This document shows, piece by piece, positions 1 through 4,705 of a DNA stretch of 9,685 bases (positions are counted from its first letter, which is position 1; every line of letters begins with the position of its first letter). The position numbers were made by a program, and so were the translations under genes. The notes beneath the pieces are model-generated. The model saw only the letters and a list, made by a program, of their open reading frames with translations, ran no database searches and had not been told where the DNA came from. The stretch is from Bacilli bacterium. Lineage in GTDB: Bacteria > Bacillota_I > Bacilli_A > RF39 > UBA660. The stretch is from the NCBI GenBank assembly GCA_918219625.1, contig CAKJXT010000102.1:1-9685 (forward strand), in the 5' to 3' direction.

Positions 1-2
1 AT

Positions 3-80
3 TATTATAATAATGAAAGACCTAGCTATGCATTAGATTATAAAACCCCAATTCAATATAAAATTGAATCAGGGTTTTAA
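3..80 (+). CDS. IS3-type transposase, C-terminal end (5' part outside window)
   Basis: The reading frame open from the left edge encodes 25 residues and then TAA. They read YYNNERPSYALDYKTP followed by a short tail. This is the hallmark end of the integrase (DDE) domain of IS3-family transposases, in which a Y-N-x-x-R-P-x-x-A-L-x-Y-K-T-P segment follows the helix carrying the last catalytic glutamate. The catalytic residues themselves lie outside the window, so an intact element cannot be told from a remnant. The stop codon sits inside a hairpin (41-79). The IS150-like subgroup is likely but not certain. The call rests on motif recognition from a short fragment. Confidence 0.62.
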   Translation, partial: YYNNERPSYALDYKTPIQYKIESGF

Positions 81-90
81 TCTCTCTTTT
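41..90 (+). terminator. hairpin plus U-rich tail over the transposase stop
   Basis: TAAAACCC (41-48) pairs with GGGTTTTA (72-79) and ATTCAAT (51-57) pairs with ATTGAAT (63-69). A CA/CA internal mismatch lies between the two helices and the loop is ATAAA. A pyrimidine-rich tail TCTCTCTTTT follows. It would end transposase transcription, though the stretch between stem and T-run makes it imperfect. Confidence 0.45.
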
Positions 91-112
91 TCACTGTCTA
101 CTTTTTATTGAC

Positions 113-140
113 TAGTTTAGTTAAACTATCTTTTTTTTTT
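113..140 (+). terminator. weak AT-rich hairpin followed by ten T
   Basis: TAGTTTA (113-119) and TAAACTA (122-128) form an inverted repeat with almost no loop, followed by TC and ten T (131-140). The stem has only one G-C pair, so on its own it would be weak. It straddles the presumed right border of the insertion sequence. It insulates the downstream operon from read-through out of the element. Confidence 0.42.
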
Positions 141-178
141 CAAAAAGCTGACAAAGTTATATTAAAACGCTTTTTATA

Positions 179-187
179 TGATATAAT
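179..187 (+). promoter_or_regulatory. extended -10 promoter for the wall operon
   Basis: TG-A-TATAAT (TG 179-180, TATAAT 182-187) is a perfect extended -10 element. No good -35 hexamer lies 16-18 nt upstream; CTGACA at 148-153 is too far (28 nt). Transcription would start near 194, so the AGGAGG at 194-199 would lie at or next to the 5' end of the mRNA. The same element arrangement appears in front of the minus-strand gene at the right of the window. Confidence 0.55.
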
Positions 188-193
188 AAAAGT

Positions 194-199
194 AGGAGG
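194..199 (+). promoter_or_regulatory. AGGAGG ribosome binding site with unusual 24-nt spacing
   Basis: This is a full-strength Shine-Dalgarno sequence, but the only suitable in-frame start codon (224) is 24 nt away, against the usual 5-10. An in-frame TAA at 218-220 excludes any start further upstream. No better site lies closer to 224. Either the site works over a distance or translation starts inefficiently. Confidence 0.5.
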
Positions 200-223
200 T
201 AATCTAACGATTTGAAATAAAAT

Positions 224-1045
224 ATGAAAAAGAGACGTTTAAAAAAAAGTGTTAAACATAAATTATTTAAAATACCTATTTTTATAATTTTAATATATAT
301 AATTAGCAATAGACTTACGTTACATAAAAGCAAAATCAAAATGGATGATTTTAAGGAAATTACTAAAATTAGCGACAGCATATTAAATAAAAATATGAAA
401 ATACAAAATCTAGATAGATATACATATAAAGAAGGTTTTTATTCAGAAAAGTTATCGTATGAAATAAAAGAAAGGATTACAGGACACTCATTTCCTGAAA
501 AATTTGATGAAAACTACACGTCACTATCATATGATGATTTAAGATATGTGAGACTAAAATATAAAGATTTTTCTGGTAAAGAACATAATGATGGAGAAAT
601 GATTGTAAATAAAGAAGTAGCAGAAGAAGTATTAAAAATATTTTATGAACTATATATAAATAACTATGCAATAGAAAAAATTAAATTGGTAGAAGAGTAT
701 AATGCATTAGACGAATTATCAATGCAAGACAATAATACTTCTGCATTTAATTATAGAAAAGTTGAATCAGGTGACAAATTATCTTGGCACTGCTTTGGAT
801 TAGCTATAGATCTTAATCCTCTATACAATCCATATATCCTTGGAAATGAATTATATCCTAGCACAGCAACTGAATATGTTGATAGAAAAAGAGAGTTTGC
901 TGGAAAAATTGATCATAATGATTTGGCATTTATCACTTTCAAAAAGTATGGTTGGAAATGGGGAGGAGATTTCATCAATTCAAAGGATTATCAACATTTC
1001 TATAAAGACATTTATGATGATTCAATAAGACAAAAAAGGAGGTAA
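224..1045 (+). CDS. membrane-anchored M15-family peptidase (D-alanyl-D-alanine carboxypeptidase-like)
   Basis: The 273-residue protein is probably a zinc peptidase trimming peptidoglycan stem peptides outside the membrane. Residues 1-16 are very basic and 17-28 hydrophobic, giving a signal anchor with the catalytic domain outside. The M15/VanY-type signature is present: S187-W-H189-x-x-G-x-A-I-D196-L-N-P with Zn ligands His189 and Asp196, then W-G-G-D249 (catalytic acid) and Y-Q-H258 (third ligand). The segment N-T-S-A-F-N-Y-R (171-178) before it is also typical of this subgroup. Known members cleave D-Ala-D-Ala or other stem-peptide bonds; which bond is cut here cannot be read from sequence. 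The start at 224 is fixed by an upstream in-frame TAA. The gene ends inside the ribosome binding site of the next gene, so the two are coupled. Substrate alternatives are an L,D-carboxypeptidase or an endolysin-like endopeptidase. Confidence 0.88.
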   Translation: MKKRRLKKSVKHKLFKIPIFIILIYIISNRLTLHKSKIKMDDFKEITKISDSILNKNMKIQNLDRYTYKEGFYSEKLSYEIKERITGHSFPEKFDENYTSLSYDDLRYVRLKYKDFSGKEHNDGEMIVNKEVAEEVLKIFYELYINNYAIEKIKLVEEYNALDELSMQDNNTSAFNYRKVESGDKLSWHCFGLAIDLNPLYNPYILGNELYPSTATEYVDRKREFAGKIDHNDLAFITFKKYGWKWGGDFINSKDYQHFYKDIYDDSIRQKRR

Positions 1046-1047
1046 AC

Positions 1048-2211
1048 ATGAAATTTGTAGAACTAAGCAATAATCAATTTAATAAAATTTGCGATAATTT
1101 TGATGGAAGCTCTTTTTATCAAAGTTCTTCGTGGGCAAAAATAAAAGAATATACGGGTTGGATACACTATTTTGTTGGTGTAAAAAAAGATGATAAAATA
1201 GTAGCCTGTTCACTAATTTTAGGGAAAAAAATATTCTCTAATCACTTCATATATTATTCTCCAAGAGGAATGCTATTGGACTATAATGATACGGAACTAT
1301 TAACATTCTTTGTAGATAAAATAAAAAACTTTCTTATTCAAAAGAATGGAATACTTTTTAAAATGGATCCTCTCATTCAGTATAAAAATCACGATAAAGA
1401 TGGAAAATATCTAAAAGATGGATTTTCAAATCAAACAATAATAGATAATTTAATTAATCTAGGATTTCGTCATAACGGATTTACTGATAGTTATTCAAGT
1501 GATACACAATTTAGATGGAGTTATTGTCTAGATATTAATAAATCACAAGAAGAAATATTTAAAGACATGAATCAAAGATGCAGAAGATGCATAAGGAAAT
1601 ACGAAAAATATCCATTAGAAATAATAGAAGTAAATGATAATAATATTAATGATTTCAAAAACATTATGGAACATACAGCAAACAGACAAAATAATTTAGA
1701 TAGATCAAAGGAATATTACACCAATCTTAACAAAGAACTTGGTAAAAGAAGTAAATTGATGATTATCTATTTGGACAAGCCTAAATTTGTTGAAGAATTT
1801 AAAGATGATAAACTTTTTGATATGGTTAGCAAAGATAATAGAGATAAGATACCTGTTAGCGCAGGAGTGTTTATTTTTGATAAAAATAGAGCCAACTATG
1901 TTTATGGCGGAACATATAAACAGTATATGCCATTAATGGCTCAATATAAGATGCAAATGGAAATGATAAAACTTTCACAAGAATTAAATATTCCATTATA
2001 TGATTTTGGAGGAATAAGTGGTAACTTCGATCCTAATAGCAAAGGTTATGGAGTCTATGAATTTAAAAAGGGATTCGGAGGATATGTAGTAGAATATATC
2101 GGAGAATTTGACTTGGTATTAAATAAAGTTACTTACAATATTTATGATAAGGGATATAAATTATACAAATGTTTCAAACATATAATTGCAAAAATATCGA
2201 AAAGAAAATAA
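1048..2211 (+). CDS. FemABX-type peptidoglycan bridge aminoacyltransferase
   Basis: The 387-residue protein resembles Fem-type transferases, which move an amino acid from aminoacyl-tRNA onto the lysine side chain of a lipid-linked peptidoglycan precursor at the cytoplasmic membrane face. Family features: S-F-Y-Q-S-S-S-W-A near the N-terminus (22-30), Y-S-P-R-G (70-74), F-K-M-D-P (104-108), Y-D-F-G-G-I-S-G (328-335) and F-K-K-G-F-G-G (349-355), the last in the second GNAT-like half. The region where FemA carries a long helical arm (here about 230-275) is short, so it is closer in architecture to FemX. No signal peptide is seen, as expected. AGGAGG (1037-1042) ends next to the upstream stop TAA (1043-1045), leaving only two bases between the genes, so translational coupling is likely. 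The added amino acid (Gly, Ala, Ser or other) cannot be told. C-terminal residues are strongly basic, perhaps for membrane contact. Confidence 0.88.
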   Translation: MKFVELSNNQFNKICDNFDGSSFYQSSSWAKIKEYTGWIHYFVGVKKDDKIVACSLILGKKIFSNHFIYYSPRGMLLDYNDTELLTFFVDKIKNFLIQKNGILFKMDPLIQYKNHDKDGKYLKDGFSNQTIIDNLINLGFRHNGFTDSYSSDTQFRWSYCLDINKSQEEIFKDMNQRCRRCIRKYEKYPLEIIEVNDNNINDFKNIMEHTANRQNNLDRSKEYYTNLNKELGKRSKLMIIYLDKPKFVEEFKDDKLFDMVSKDNRDKIPVSAGVFIFDKNRANYVYGGTYKQYMPLMAQYKMQMEMIKLSQELNIPLYDFGGISGNFDPNSKGYGVYEFKKGFGGYVVEYIGEFDLVLNKVTYNIYDKGYKLYKCFKHIIAKISKRK

Positions 2212-2212
2212 T

Positions 2213-2243
2213 AAAATTGATATGACATTCATATCAATTTTTT
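2213..2243 (+). terminator. Rho-independent terminator of the wall operon
   Basis: A 13-bp perfect stem (2213-2225 with 2229-2241) has a CAT loop and runs directly into six T (2238-2243). It begins one base after the FemABX-type stop codon. Confidence 0.8.
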
Positions 2244-2269
2244 GTAGATATATATTTTTTTTTGAAAAT

Positions 2270-2297
2270 TTGACTTTTTCTAAAAAAAGTGTATAAT
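2270..2297 (+). promoter_or_regulatory. promoter of the 30-codon ORF
   Basis: TTGACT (2270-2275), a 16-nt spacer and a perfect TATAAT (2292-2297). Transcription would begin near 2304, giving a 5' leader of about 20 nt before the ATG at 2324. It sits directly downstream of the wall-operon terminator and so opens an independent unit. Confidence 0.68.
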
Positions 2298-2304
2298 ATA
2301 CACT
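2288..2304. promoter_or_regulatory. 17-bp perfect palindrome over the -10 box (candidate operator)
   Basis: AGTGTATA-A-TATACACT is perfectly self-complementary around position 2296 and fully covers the TATAAT of the small-ORF promoter. Its outer GTG/CAC bases are not required by the promoter. A dimeric repressor bound here would block RNA polymerase. No regulator can be assigned from sequence alone. Confidence 0.5.
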
Positions 2305-2323
2305 CGTAAAAAGGGGGATATAT

Positions 2324-2416
2324 ATGTTGTCGATAATACCAACAACATTATATTTTATAGAACATTCAATAATATATGCTAATGCATACATTCAAATTGG
2401 AATTAAAAAGAAATAA
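2324..2416 (+). CDS. small ORF, 30 residues, function unknown
   Basis: ATG preceded by AAGGGGG (2311-2317, about 6 nt spacing) opens 30 codons ending in TAA. The peptide starts MLSIIPTTLYF, has a mostly hydrophobic/aromatic body rich in Ile and Tyr (with Glu13, His14 and Asn20 in it), and ends in KKK. It has no lipobox or clear signal peptidase site and too many polar residues for a clean membrane helix. It has its own promoter, candidate operator and terminator, which argues for a real short transcript. I do not recognise it. It could be a membrane-active small protein, a type I toxin-like peptide, a signalling peptide, or the chance ORF of a small RNA. Confidence 0.45.
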   Translation: MLSIIPTTLYFIEHSIIYANAYIQIGIKKK

Positions 2417-2444
2417 ATAACTGATACTTTTTGTATCAGTTATT
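2416..2444. terminator. bidirectional terminator between the small ORF and the convergent membrane-protein gene
   Basis: AATAACTGATAC (2416-2427) pairs perfectly with GTATCAGTTATT (2433-2444) across a TTTTT loop. On the minus strand the stem is followed by a T-rich stretch (complement of 2402-2415), and on the plus strand by TCAATTT. It overlaps the last base of the small-ORF stop codon and all of the minus-strand stop codon, so it probably serves both, more strongly for the minus strand. Confidence 0.68.
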
Positions 2445-2832
2445 TCAATTTAGAACTAATGATTTTTCTTATTGCTTCAACTTCTTCATACTTATCAAGA
2501 GAAAACTTATTCTCTTTACTAGCAAGCATATAAGTCTTAAATATACCATAGAAAGAAGTTCCAACAACAACAAATGATCCTAATGTATAAAAATTAAGAA
2601 TAAGAAGTGCTATACCAATAACTAATAAAAATAAACAAATAAGTCCCATTATAATAAAATCATACTTTTTCTTATTCTCTTGTTCCAATATAGAAACTCT
2701 AGTTTTTAAATATTCAATTTGCTCATCCTTACTTAATTTCATAGAATCCATATTAGATACAATATTATCATATAAAATTTCACTTTTAGAATCGTTCTTC
2801 CTTATATTAACTGTAATACTTTCTTTCTTCAT
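2440..2832 (-). CDS. two-helix membrane protein of unknown function
   Basis: The 130-residue protein belongs to no family I recognise. The N-terminal half is charged and probably cytoplasmic, with a likely short coiled coil at about 34-56. Two hydrophobic helices follow, about 58-80 and 82-101, separated by only a few residues, so both ends should lie on the same side. A charged tail (105-130) ends in SSKLK. AAGGAAG lies 7 nt before the ATG. The gene is transcribed away from the NrtR-like regulator from a back-to-back promoter, so it is a natural candidate target of that regulator. It ends inside a terminator shared with the small ORF. Nothing suggests it is an enzyme or a transporter. Confidence 0.72.
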   Translation of the reverse strand: MKKESITVNIRKNDSKSEILYDNIVSNMDSMKLSKDEQIEYLKTRVSILEQENKKKYDFIIMGLICLFLLVIGIALLILNFYTLGSFVVVGTSFYGIFKTYMLASKENKFSLDKYEEVEAIRKIISSKLK

Positions 2833-2853
2833 AAAATCGCTTCCTTTTGTGAA

Positions 2854-2873
2854 TTATTATATATATATAATAA
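2854..2873. repeat. 20-bp perfect palindrome over the minus-strand -10 box (candidate operator)
   Basis: TTATTATATATATATAATAA is perfectly self-complementary and covers the -10 hexamer (2856-2861) of the membrane-protein promoter. The length suits an operator for a dimeric winged-helix regulator such as the adjacent NrtR-like protein. The alternating TA core in AT-rich DNA makes chance or simple melting DNA a real alternative. Confidence 0.4.
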
Positions 2874-2884
2874 GGAAAAGTCAA
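2856..2884 (-). promoter_or_regulatory. promoter of the two-helix membrane-protein gene
   Basis: Read on the minus strand: TTGACT (2884-2879), a 17-nt spacer and TATAAT (2861-2856). The start point would be near 2849, giving a leader of about 17 nt holding AAGGAAG. Its -35 box lies only 7 bp from the -35 box of the divergent regulator promoter. Confidence 0.7.
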
Positions 2885-2896
2885 ATAAAATTTGAC
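2880..2896. repeat. inverted repeat spanning both divergent -35 boxes
   Basis: GTCAAAT-AAA-ATTTGAC is a perfect 7+3+7 inverted repeat. Five of the seven bases per arm are also the TTGAC of the two divergent -35 hexamers, so most of the symmetry follows from promoter geometry. Only the two extra AT pairs are unforced. It may be an operator controlling both genes at once, or just two promoters back to back. Confidence 0.4.
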
Positions 2897-2920
2897 ATTT
2901 TAAAAAATATATACTAAAAT
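2892..2920 (+). promoter_or_regulatory. promoter of the NrtR-like regulator gene
   Basis: TTGACA (2892-2897), a 17-nt spacer and TAAAAT (2915-2920). The leader would be about 24 nt, with AAAGGAG at 2939-2945. Just downstream of the -10 box, TATAC-C-GTATA (2920-2930) forms a short palindrome overlapping the presumed start point, which could serve autoregulation. Confidence 0.72.
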
Positions 2921-2950
2921 ATACCGTATAAAAAACGCAAAGGAGAATTT

Positions 2951-3604
2951 ATGAGTAAAAAAGAAGACAGTTTTATGCTAGAATCGCTTATTAATATATT
3001 CACCGTAGAAAAAGGAATGTTAAAAATATTATTAGAAAGAAAAAAGGAAGAACCATACAAAGGATATTGGATATTACCAAAAGAAACATTAAAAAAAGAA
3101 ACAACACTAGACATAACTATTGAATCTATACTAAATAGAACAATAAATACATCAAAAATATATACAGAACAAAATCATACATTTTCAGGATTAGATAGAT
3201 ACCCAGGCAGTAGAGTAATAACAACATCATATATTGGATTAGTCGATAATAAAAAAGTAAAATTAAATGATGATTTAGAATTAAATTGGTTCAATCTAGA
3301 AGAACTACCTAAAATAGGGTATGATCATAAAGACATTATTGAAAATGCAAAGCAATTATTAAAAACAAAATTAGTAAATACAACAATATTAAAAAATCTA
3401 TTTCCAAATGAATTCACACTGCCAGAAATACAATCAGTATTTGAAAGCATAATGAATAAAAAATTAGATAGAAGAAACTTTAGAAAAAAATTCTTAACTT
3501 TAAATCTAATAGAAGAGACCGGAAACAATAGTGTAGGTGGAAGCGGAAGACCTGCAAAATTATATAAATTTAAAGAAAATATAAAGGATATTAATTTATT
3601 TTAA
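2951..3604 (+). CDS. NrtR-like transcriptional regulator (decayed Nudix domain plus winged helix)
   Basis: The 217-residue protein has the NrtR-family layout. An N-terminal Nudix-like fold (about 8-125) contains E-E-P-Y-K-G-Y-W-I-L-P (33-43), G-S-R-V-I-T-T-S-Y-I-G-L-V (86-98) and W-F-N-L-E-E-L-P (113-120). A C-terminal winged helix (about 130-187) contains E-F-T-L-P-E-I-Q (134-141), the recognition-helix region L-D-R-R-N-F-R-K-K (152-160) and the wing G-R-P-A-K-L-Y-K-F (179-187). In place of the Nudix box (REUxEExGU) it has IESILNRTIN, so the metal-binding glutamates are gone. Known NrtR proteins bind ADP-ribose-type ligands and control NAD-related genes; no such gene is adjacent here. It is divergent from the membrane-protein gene and ends in its own terminator, so autoregulation and control of that neighbour are the simplest inference. 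Coding is extremely A- and Lys-rich. Regulator identity is firm; ligand and targets are not. Confidence 0.85.
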   Translation: MSKKEDSFMLESLINIFTVEKGMLKILLERKKEEPYKGYWILPKETLKKETTLDITIESILNRTINTSKIYTEQNHTFSGLDRYPGSRVITTSYIGLVDNKKVKLNDDLELNWFNLEELPKIGYDHKDIIENAKQLLKTKLVNTTILKNLFPNEFTLPEIQSVFESIMNKKLDRRNFRKKFLTLNLIEETGNNSVGGSGRPAKLYKFKENIKDINLF

Positions 3605-3630
3605 AAGAGTACAAAATATTGTACTTTTTT
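3604..3630 (+). terminator. Rho-independent terminator of the regulator gene
   Basis: AGTACAA (3608-3614) pairs with TTGTACT (3619-3625) over an AATA loop and runs into six T (3625-3630). A-T pairs beyond a G-T wobble can extend the stem. It separates the regulator from the str operon. Confidence 0.75.
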
Positions 3631-3642
3631 CATGAAAATATA

Positions 3643-3672
3643 TTGACAATAATAACTAAAAAATGATATATT
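3643..3672 (+). promoter_or_regulatory. str operon promoter
   Basis: TTGACA (3643-3648), an 18-nt spacer ending in TG-A, and TATATT (3667-3672): a consensus -35 plus an extended -10, as expected for a highly expressed operon. The start point would be close to 3680, leaving a leader of about 90 nt before rpsL. Confidence 0.75.
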
Positions 3673-3681
3673 ATTATCGCA

Positions 3682-3720
3682 TTTAATTTTAAGGTTTACT
3701 TCGGTAAATCTTAAATTAAA
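3682..3720 (+). promoter_or_regulatory. 5'-terminal stem-loop with UUCG tetraloop in the str leader
   Basis: The arms 3682-3699 and 3704-3720 form 17 pairs with one G-U wobble (3694/3709) and one bulged U (3687), closed by C-UUCG-G (3699-3704), an exceptionally stable tetraloop. No T-run follows, so it is not a terminator. The stem begins within about 3 nt of the predicted transcript start. Such 5'-end stems are known to protect mRNAs from decay; a ribosomal-protein binding site is the alternative. Confidence 0.62.
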
Positions 3721-3731
3721 CAAGAATTTGA

Positions 3732-3749
3732 TACACCTGGATATGTGTA
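3732..3749 (+). promoter_or_regulatory. short second stem in the str leader
   Basis: TACAC (3732-3736) can pair with GTGTA (3745-3749) around an 8-nt loop, just before the rpsL ribosome binding site (AAAGGAG, 3755-3761). It is a small element and may be chance, but it is placed where it could affect rpsL initiation. Confidence 0.25.
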
Positions 3750-3769
3750 AAGAGAAAGGAGATGAAATC

Positions 3770-4189
3770 ATGCCTACAGTAAATCAATTAGTTAGAAAGA
3801 ACAGAAAAGCAAAAGTAAGAAAACCAAAAGCACCAGCTTTGAATATAGGTTTTAACAGCAAAGATAAAGTTAGAACTAGCCAAGATTCACCACAAAAAAG
3901 AGGTGTTTGTACTCGTGTTGGAACAATGACTCCAAAGAAACCTAACTCAGCATTACGTAAATATGCCCGTGTTAGATTATCAAACGGAATGGAAGTTACT
4001 TGTTACATCCCAGGAGAAGGACACAACTTACAAGAGCACAGTGTTGTTCTAATCCGTGGTGGACGTGTTAAGGACTTAATCGGTGTTAGATATCATATTG
4101 TTCGTGGAGCAATGGATACAGCTGGTATCGAAAAACGTCGTCAAGGTCGTAGTAAATACGGAACTAAAAAACCAAAAGCTTCAAAATAA
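3770..4189 (+). CDS. rpsL: 30S ribosomal protein S12
   Basis: S12 sits at the decoding centre of the small subunit and shapes translational accuracy and streptomycin response. The 139-residue product starts [13 protein letters not shown] and carries the Gram-positive insertion at about 24-40. It has the universal core [20 protein letters not shown] (41-60) and [10 protein letters not shown] (82-91). The ATG at 3770 is chosen because AAAGGAG lies 8 nt upstream and family homology begins there; a TTG 14 codons upstream has neither. Lys56 and Lys101 (E. coli 42 and 87) are wild type. The loop reads [11 protein letters not shown], with Ile104 (ATC) where nearly all S12 proteins have proline (E. 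coli Pro90, a known streptomycin resistance/dependence position). First gene of the str operon; rpsG follows after 33 bp. Confidence 0.98.
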   Translation: MPTVNQLVRKNRKAKVRKPKAPALNIGFNSKDKVRTSQDSPQKRGVCTRVGTMTPKKPNSALRKYARVRLSNGMEVTCYIPGEGHNLQEHSVVLIRGGRVKDLIGVRYHIVRGAMDTAGIEKRRQGRSKYGTKKPKASK

Positions 4190-4222
4190 TTTTAAATAAA
4201 AAATAAAGAGAGGAGGATTAAC

Positions 4223-4690
4223 ATGCGTAAAAGACGTGCAGTTAAAAGAGACGTTTTAGCAGATCCTATATATAACTCAAAGTTAGTTACTAAATTAATC
4301 AACAATATGATGATTGATGGTAAAAAAGGAAAAGCTCAAACAATTTTATACAACGCTTTCGATATGATCAAAGAAAAAACTGGAAAAGATCCTATGGAAG
4401 TTTTAAATCAAGCAATGGAAAATGTTATGCCATCACTAGAAGTTAAATCTCGTCGTGTTGGTGGAGCAAACTACCAAGTGCCAATTGAAGTAAAAGCAGA
4501 CAGACGTCAAGCTTTAGGTCTTCGTTGGATTATACAATATGCTCGTTTAAGAGGTGGACACTCAATGGCTGAAAACCTAGCAAACGAACTAATCGATGCA
4601 TCAAACAATACTGGTGCAGCAGTTAAAAAACGTGAAGATACTCATAGAATGGCAGAGGCTAATAAAGCATTTGCTCACTATAGATGGTAA
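4223..4690 (+). CDS. rpsG: 30S ribosomal protein S7
   Basis: S7 starts assembly of the 3' (head) domain of 16S rRNA and lines the E-site mRNA exit. The 155-residue length is normal. Recognisable blocks are [15 protein letters not shown] (8-22), [11 protein letters not shown] (29-39), [11 protein letters not shown] (77-87) and the invariant C-terminal half ending [10 protein letters not shown]. The N-terminus ([11 protein letters not shown]) differs slightly from the usual MPRKG form. AGAGGAGG lies 6 nt before the ATG. In E. coli S7 represses the str mRNA between rpsL and rpsG; the 33-nt gap here is short, A-rich and shows no clear stem, so that control is not evident. Confidence 0.98.
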   Translation: MRKRRAVKRDVLADPIYNSKLVTKLINNMMIDGKKGKAQTILYNAFDMIKEKTGKDPMEVLNQAMENVMPSLEVKSRRVGGANYQVPIEVKADRRQALGLRWIIQYARLRGGHSMAENLANELIDASNNTGAAVKKREDTHRMAEANKAFAHYRW

Positions 4691-4705
4691 GAAAGGAAAT
4701 AAAGT

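Larger units (their letters stand above)
1..119 (+). mobile_element. right end of an IS3-family insertion sequence (approximate boundary)
   Basis: After the transposase stop the sequence runs through a pyrimidine-rich stretch into TGTCTACTTTTTATTGACTA (95-114) and then GTTTA. This looks like the terminal repeat of IS3-family elements from low-GC Gram-positives, which often ends TGTCTACTTTTT...AGTTCA. The right border is therefore placed near 119. The left terminal repeat and the target duplication cannot be seen, so the exact end is a guess. Confidence 0.35.

Noticed and set aside
113..128. TAGTTTA/TAAACTA as an operator for the wall operon
   Set aside because: It lies over 50 bp upstream of the only promoter element and is directly followed by ten T, so a weak terminator or insertion junction is the simpler reading.
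157..381. Hydrophobic 74-codon minus-strand frame opposite the peptidase start
   Set aside because: It is the complement of the Lys/Ile-rich N-terminal coding region and promoter; no ribosome binding site supports it.
2161..2391. 76-codon minus-strand frame over the end of the FemABX-type gene and the small ORF
   Set aside because: It runs antisense through a coding end, a terminator and a promoter, lacks a convincing start signal, and its composition is a by-product of AT-rich sequence.
2951..3370. Active Nudix hydrolase
   Set aside because: The REUxEExGU catalytic residues are replaced and a winged-helix domain follows, so a regulator fits better.
3728..3769. A longer rpsL reading frame starting at a TTG 14 codons upstream
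   Set aside because: The extra residues have no S12 homology, the TTG lacks a ribosome binding site, and AAAGGAG points to the ATG at 3770.
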